26,219 nucleotides of DNA, taken from contig LSAX01000018.1 of the NCBI GenBank assembly GCA_001557505.1, positions 1-26,219 of the forward strand, given 5' to 3'. This document shows positions 23,580 to 26,219 of this stretch, in pieces; within the stretch, counting starts at the first letter, position 1; every line of letters begins with the position of its first letter. The translations under genes and the position numbers were made by a program. Source of the DNA: Reticulascus tulasneorum. Taxonomy: Eukaryota > Ascomycota > Sordariomycetes > Glomerellales > Reticulascaceae. The notes under the pieces are model-generated. The model saw only the letters and a program-made list of their open reading frames with translations, did not search any database and was not told the origin of the DNA.

Positions 23580-23927
23580 TATTAAAGTTTAATATTTAGA
23601 TATAACTTAAGAAAAATGTTCACATAATTATGTTAACTTAATTAAATAGCCTCAAACATTTATTGTCTTAAAATTTAATTTATACAATTAATAGATAAAT
23701 TTTAAGAGGATAAAATACTTTAGGAGCAAAAATTAAAGCACAAAAAACAGATTTGTATATTAAAAATACGAATTTTTTGTTATTAATATTACATAAAAAT
23801 ATATCTCGTTTTGTCTTTTAATTGTTTTTTAACTATTTTTAACAAAATTTTTTAAGTATTATTCAATTTGAATAATATGTAGGTAATTAGATATTTAAAG
23901 GCTTATAATTAGTACTTAGAGTATAAT
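23580..23927. other. atp8-atp6 intergenic region
   Basis: This AT-rich gap has no tRNA and no supported open frame. The one clear structure is the hairpin at 23667-23706. The last 60 bases are the atp6 leader. Confidence 0.6.
23667..23706. repeat. 11-bp inverted repeat between atp8 and atp6
   Basis: CTTAAAATTTA at 23667-23677 pairs with TAAATTTTAAG at 23696-23706 across 18 bases. It could act in separating or stabilising the atp8 and atp6 messages. The mirror copy is at 2522-2561. Confidence 0.55.
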
Positions 23928-24722
23928 ATGAATACTTTAAGTTTAGCTGGAAATTTTTACAAAGAAATATGTAGTCCTTTAGACCAATTTGAAATAAGAG
24001 ACTTATTAAGTCTAGATGCCCCCGTAATAAATAATTTACACATATCTATAACTAATATAGGATTATACTTAACATTAGGATTTATTTTTATATTAATTAT
24101 TAGTGGATTAAGTATTAATAATAATAAATTAGTAAGTAATAATTGATCTGTTAGTCAAGAATCTTTATATGCAACAATTCATAGTATAGTTGTAAATCAA
24201 ATAAATTCAAGAAGTGGTCAAATATATTTTCCTTTCATATACACTTTATTTATATTTATTTTAATGAATAATTTAATAGGAATGATTCCTTATAGCTTTG
24301 CATCTACAAGCCATTTTATATTAACTTTTGCTCTTAGTTTTACTATAGTATTAGGAGCAACTATTCTAGGATTTCAAAAACATGGTTTAGAATTCTTTTC
24401 TTTATTAGTTCCAGCTGGTTGTCCTTTAGGTTTATTACCTTTATTAGTTTTAATAGAGCTTATATCTTATCTTGCTCGTAATATTTCTCTTGGATTAAGA
24501 TTAGCTGCGAATATTCTTTCAGGTCATATGTTGTTAAATATATTAGCAGGATTTACATATAATATAATGTCTTCAGGTATAATTTATTTCTTTTTAGGTT
24601 TAGTTCCTTTAGCTTTTATTATAGCTTTCTCGGGATTAGAAATAGGAATAGCCTTTATACAAGCTCAAGTTTTTGTAGTTTTATCTTCTTCTTATATAAA
24701 AGATGGTTTAGACTTACATTAA
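23928..24722 (+). CDS. atp6: ATP synthase Fo subunit a (ATP6)
   Basis: This subunit forms the proton half-channels next to the c-ring. The protein has 264 residues. A leader of about 15-16 residues comes before SPLDQFEIRDLLSLDAP; in yeast the corresponding leader is removed after assembly begins. Then follow NNWSVSQESLYATIHSIV, NNLIGMIPYSFASTSH and ELISYLARNISLGLRLAANILSGH. Arg191 in GLRLAAN is the essential proton-transfer residue. The C-terminus has FSGLEIGIAFIQAQVF and ends SSYIKDGLDLH, the classic fungal ending. One TGA codon at 24144 encodes Trp. It is very similar to Pezizomycotina ATP6 as I know it. Confidence 0.98.
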
Positions 24723-25079
24723 ATATAAAATTATCATTTGTTTTTAATAAAAATAAATTTAATTAAATATAATAAAAATTAGTGTTAAATGAAAGATATT
24801 TTTAATAAAAATTGTAAAGTTATAAAATATATACTATATGTACCTAAAAATTACTCTAGCTCAAATTAAAGGTCTAAAGTAGAAAATATCAAATTTATAT
24901 AAATAGTTATTTATTAAAAAAAAGAATTTGCGAACGATTAATCCTATAGAAATTTATTATTTAGTAATAAATCTACATATCAGAACATAGCTTATGTTTA
25001 TCCGTTTTGAAATAAAAATTAAAAAAAGTTCTAGATTTATTAGTGATGTGATTGCTCCTAAAAAGAGTAATCCTACATA
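24723..25079. other. atp6-rns intergenic region
   Basis: This is AT-rich noncoding sequence. A small hairpin (ATTTATTA/TAATAAAT, five-base loop) is at 24952-24972. The boundary with rns is uncertain, and up to about 100 of the last bases could belong to the rRNA 5' end. Confidence 0.55.
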
Positions 25080-26219
25080 AATTATTAGATGAGCTTGGTG
25101 ATGGCTCTGATTGAACGCTGTCCAAATGCTTGACACATGCTAATCGAACGGTTAATTTAATGAACAATTTAATTAATAAGTGGTGTACAGGTGAGAAGAA
25201 TATATTTTTACTCTCTTAAAGTGAGGTCTAAAATACCTCATAAAAAAAAAGAAGAAATTTCGCTTTAGGAAGAAAATAAGTATTTCGAGATAGGTAGTAG
25301 TTAGGGTTATGACTTAACTAGCCACATATTTTCGTAGTCGTAGCTGAGAGGTTGATCGACCACATTGGGTCTGAGAAAATCCCAATGCAAAATTAGTACA
25401 GCAGTGAGGAATCTTAGTCAATGGTCTAAAGACCGAACTGGTAACTTGGAGAAATGAGAAGTCTGAAAAAAAAGAAATAAAATAAGGTTAAAAACTTATT
25501 TAAGTGTATTTCTAAAGTAAGATTTAATTGATTATTTGAATAAAATTTTAAATGCATATTTATAATGACCATATGTATATACAGGTCTTGACCAATTGCG
25601 TGCCAGCAGTCGCGGTAATACGTAAGAGACTAGTGTTATTCATCATGATTAGGTTTAAAGGGTACCCAGACGGTCATAATATCTTATATGCAAAACAGAG
25701 TATTAGACTAGAGTTTTATAGAGGAAGACAGTACTTGAGGTGAAGGGATCATATCTTATTATACCAAAGGGACTGGTAAAGGCGAAGGCAGTCTTTCATG
25801 TAAAAACTGACGTCGAAGGACGAAGGCACAGAGAACAAAAAGGATTAGATACCCCAGTAGTCTTTGCAGAGAATTATGAATGCCATGGATTAGATAAAAA
25901 AAATTTAGTCTATAAATGAAAATGTAAGCATTTCACCTCAAGAGTAATGCGGCAACGCAGGAACTGAAATCACTAGACCGTTTCTGACACCAGTAGTGAA
26001 GTATGTTATTTAATTCGATGGTCCACGAAAAACCTTACCACAATTTGAATATTTTACAGGAGTTGCACGGCTGTTTTCAGTTAATGTTGCGAAACTGTGG
26101 TTTTTCCACGAAATTAACGAAATCCTTTGCTTTATTTATAAAAAATTTGATAAAGCACTTTTTATCTTTATATGAGATAAGATAAGAAGGACTAAGACAA
26201 GTCATCATGGCCCTTATGT
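25080..26219 (+). rRNA. rns: Small-subunit rRNA, 3' end missing
   Basis: The bacterial 16S landmarks appear in order: GGCTCTGATTGAACGCTG near 25103-25120 (5' domain), the 530 loop GTGCCAGCAGTCGCGGTAAT at 25600-25619, GGATTAGATACCCCAGTAG at 25842-25860 (790 loop), AATTCGATGGTCC near 26012 (970 region), GTTGCACGGCTGTTTTCAG at 26062-26080 (1050 region) and CAAGTCATCATGGCCC near 26198-26214 (1200 region). The window ends there, so roughly the last fifth of the gene, with helix 44, is missing. It lies downstream of atp6, as expected for this gene order. Short open frames inside it are not genes. Confidence 0.95.

Noticed and set aside
26003..26185. 60-codon open frame near the right end
   Set aside because: It lies within the 970-1200 region of rns and is interrupted in the left arm by single-base differences.

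Overview
The window is mitochondrial DNA from a filamentous ascomycete (Pezizomycotina). It is very AT-rich, TGA is read as Trp throughout (genetic code 4), and the proteins are respiratory-chain and ATP-synthase subunits with fungal features: an atp6 leader followed by SPLDQFEIR, an atp8 starting MPQLVPFYF, and a nad4L stop that shares its A with the nad5 start. The order nad4L-nad5-cob-trnC-cox1-trnR-nad1-nad4-atp8-atp6-rns is, from general knowledge, the Sordariomycete type. No introns or homing-endonuclease genes are seen. The species cannot be named from the sequence.

The dominant fact is the layout. The window is one giant palindrome. A gene block of about 13.0 kb reads on the minus strand from 13040 down to 1, and the same block reads again on the plus strand from 13213 to 26219. 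A single-copy spacer of about 172 bases lies between them. Paired positions in the two arms add up to 26227-26231, so the arms differ only by scattered one-base indels, nearly all in homopolymers. Next to the centre the right arm has also lost 15 and 4 bases inside nad4L. Both outer ends stop within about 10 bases of the same point inside the small-subunit rRNA gene.

From the centre outward each arm carries: nad4L (intact on the left, broken on the right); nad5 (intact on the left, one-base frameshift on the right); cob; trnC; an unrecognised 224-codon membrane-anchored gene (orf224); a tRNA-like element sharing the trnC 3' end; cox1; a gap with a 55-codon open frame; trnR(UCU); nad1; nad4; atp8; atp6; and an rns lacking its 3' quarter. 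nad1, nad4, nad4L and nad5 belong to complex I, cob to complex III, cox1 to complex IV, and atp6/atp8 to the Fo motor. cox2, cox3, nad2, nad3, nad6, atp9, rnl, rps3 and most tRNAs are absent, so each arm is only part of a mitochondrial genome.

The least explained parts are the palindrome itself (real inverted dimer or assembly fold-back) and the segment between trnC and cox1. In that segment orf224 is bracketed by two copies of the trnC T-arm and 3' acceptor sequence.
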